This document shows, one piece after another, positions 36,068 to 37,074 of a stretch of 37,074 bases of DNA; the stretch's first letter is position 1; each line of letters begins with the position of its first letter. The position numbers and the translations under genes were made by a program. This DNA comes from Pseudomonas sp. GD03858 (GTDB lineage: Bacteria; Pseudomonadota; Gammaproteobacteria; Pseudomonadales; Pseudomonadaceae). Location: the NCBI RefSeq assembly GCF_029840925.1, contig NZ_JAOCDM010000044.1:1-37074 (forward strand). The letters are read 5' to 3'. The notes under the pieces are model-generated. The model saw only the letters and a program-made list of their open reading frames with translations, was not told the origin of the DNA and ran no database searches.

Positions 36068-36111
36068 CTTGATACATATCAAGCGGCGGCGGGAGCGGCG
36101 CCGTCTATAGT
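36068..36111 (+). promoter_or_regulatory. Anr/FNR box and -10 element of the universal stress gene
   Basis: TTGATACATATCAA (36069-36082) is a perfect TTGAT-N4-ATCAA site, extended by C and G to arms CTTGATA and TATCAAG. TATAGT (36106-36111) is a good -10; the implied start near 36118 puts the box centre at about -42, the class II activator position. Several universal stress genes in P. aeruginosa are under Anr control, which agrees. Confidence 0.8.
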
Positions 36112-36148
36112 CAGGCATTGGCCGCCAATCTGAAGGGAGTTCACGCTC

Positions 36149-37012
36149 ATGCAAGCCGTCCGCAGCATCCTTGTCGTTCTCGATCCCGAGCACGCCCACA
36201 GCCGTGCCCTGACCCGGGCCAAGCTGATCGCCGGGGTGACCGGCGCACGCCTGCACCTATTGATGTGCGACAAGAAGCAGGATCATGACGCGCTGCTCAG
36301 CTTGCTCAGCAGCCAATTGCACGACGATGGTTACGACAGTGTCACCCACGAGCAGCATTGGAAGGATAATCTGCACAAGTCGATCATCCATGTGCAGCAG
36401 GCAGAAGGCTGCGAACTGGTGATCAAGGAGCACCGACCGGACAATCCGCTGCGCAAGGCATTGCTCACCCCCAGCGACTGGAAGCTGCTGCGTGAATGCC
36501 CCTGTGCGGTGCTGATGGTCAAGAGCGAGCGGCCATGGACAGGTGGCAAGATCCTCGCGGCCGTGGATGTGGGCAACCAGGACGAAGCCCATCGCCTGCT
36601 GCACGCCAGCATCATCGACCATGGCTATGACATTGCCAGCCTGGCCAAAGGCGAGCTGCACGTGATCAGTGCCCACCCTTCTCCCATGCTGTCGGCGTCC
36701 GACCCGGTGTACCAGCTCACCGAGACCATCGAGCAGCGCTATCGCGAGGCCTGCAAGGCGTTCCAGGCGGAGTTCGATGTCAGTGACGATCGCCTGCATA
36801 TCGCCGAAGGGCCGGCGGATGTCTTGATCCCCTATACCGAGAAGAAGCTCGATGCCGTGGTGACCGTTATTGGGACCGTGGCACGGACAGGCATCTCCGG
36901 AGCGCTGATCGGCAATACTGCGGAGGTTGTGCTGGACTCGCTGGAAAGCGATGTGCTGGTGCTCAAGAGCGAAGAGGCCAAGGCGCACCTGGCCGAGTTG
37001 GCGCGGGGCTGA
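36149..37012 (+). CDS. Tandem-domain universal stress protein (UspE-like)
   Basis: The 287-residue protein has two Usp domains: one at about 1-130 (MQAVRSILVVLDPEHAHSRA, ending CAVLMVKSERP) and one at about 133-275 (KILAAVDVGNQDEAHR, ending VIGTVARTGISGALIGNTAE). The second keeps the ATP-binding style GxxGxxxxxxxGNTAExVL (TVARTGISGALIGNTAEVVL), while the first lacks it, as in UspE. Probable role: survival under low oxygen or other stress. GAAGGGAG precedes the ATG. The promoter carries a perfect Anr box. It is divergent from miaE. Confidence 0.93.
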   Translation: MQAVRSILVVLDPEHAHSRALTRAKLIAGVTGARLHLLMCDKKQDHDALLSLLSSQLHDDGYDSVTHEQHWKDNLHKSIIHVQQAEGCELVIKEHRPDNPLRKALLTPSDWKLLRECPCAVLMVKSERPWTGGKILAAVDVGNQDEAHRLLHASIIDHGYDIASLAKGELHVISAHPSPMLSASDPVYQLTETIEQRYREACKAFQAEFDVSDDRLHIAEGPADVLIPYTEKKLDAVVTVIGTVARTGISGALIGNTAEVVLDSLESDVLVLKSEEAKAHLAELARG

Positions 37013-37028
37013 AAGACACAACGCGATC

Positions 37029-37064
37029 CCCTGTAGGAGCGGCCTTGTGTCGCGAAAGGGGCGC
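37029..37064. repeat. REP-like palindromic element (GGAGCGGCCTTGTGTCGCGA type)
   Basis: This is the exact 36-base reverse complement of 1-36, lying 16 bases after the universal stress gene stop. The 10 bases after it (GTAGCGGCCC) complete the window, so the element may continue beyond the edge. Confidence 0.75.
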
Positions 37065-37074
37065 GTAGCGGCCC

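Overview
The window is a piece of a Pseudomonas chromosome, most likely from the P. putida group. The basis is the high GC content, the fused nuoCD inside a complete 13-gene nuo operon, the REP-type palindromes built around GCGGGnnnnCCCGCTCCCAC, and the near-textbook matches to Pseudomonas families (CopA/CopB, DUF411 CopG, MiaE, TrhP, SpeB). The species assignment is inference; no rRNA or other typing locus is present.

Layout. (1) 1-765: a REP-like palindrome and a lysoplasmalogenase-like membrane protein. (2) 766-1146: a 381-base, comparatively AT-rich gap with a Fur-box-like palindrome, the probable nuo control region. (3) 1147-16150: nuoABCDEFGHIJKLMN, all on the + strand and intact, with strong hairpins in the nuoB/nuoCD and nuoF/nuoG gaps, closed by a clear intrinsic terminator. 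(4) 16149-19209: a small accessory patch with a stray phage-type Ogr/Delta zinc-finger gene, a LuxR-type DNA-binding domain without sensor domain, and a divergent TonB-dependent receptor. (5) 19309-21832: an AI-2E-family permease divergent from trhP (O2-independent tRNA uridine hydroxylation), with a perfect Anr/FNR box between them in class II position for trhP. (6) 21829-26680: a copper/periplasm block, copA-copB then copG(DUF411)-yqaA-like-alpha/beta hydrolase, preceded by a CopR-box match that lies on the trhP stop codon. (7) 26747-30072, - strand: zapE-family ATPase plus DinB-like protein, then a proline-rich exported protein plus a PQQ-type sugar dehydrogenase. (8) 30383-33458: a polyamine cassette, an orphan PotF-like binding protein plus agmatinase, divergent from a LysR regulator with an obvious palindromic operator. 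(9) 33547-37012: LEA-type lipoprotein, GNAT acetyltransferase, a small hypothetical protein, an ElaB/YqjD-type membrane protein, miaE (O2-dependent tRNA hydroxylase) and a divergent tandem-domain universal stress protein that has its own perfect Anr box.

Themes. Respiration and oxygen recur: Complex I, two Anr boxes, and two tRNA hydroxylases with opposite oxygen requirements. Copper is the second theme and polyamines the third. No CRISPR array, tRNA, rRNA, insertion sequence or complete prophage was seen. The most interesting leads are the Anr box on trhP, the CopR box on the trhP stop codon, the orphan binding protein with agmatinase and its operator, and the stray Ogr and HTH-only LuxR genes beside a TonB receptor.
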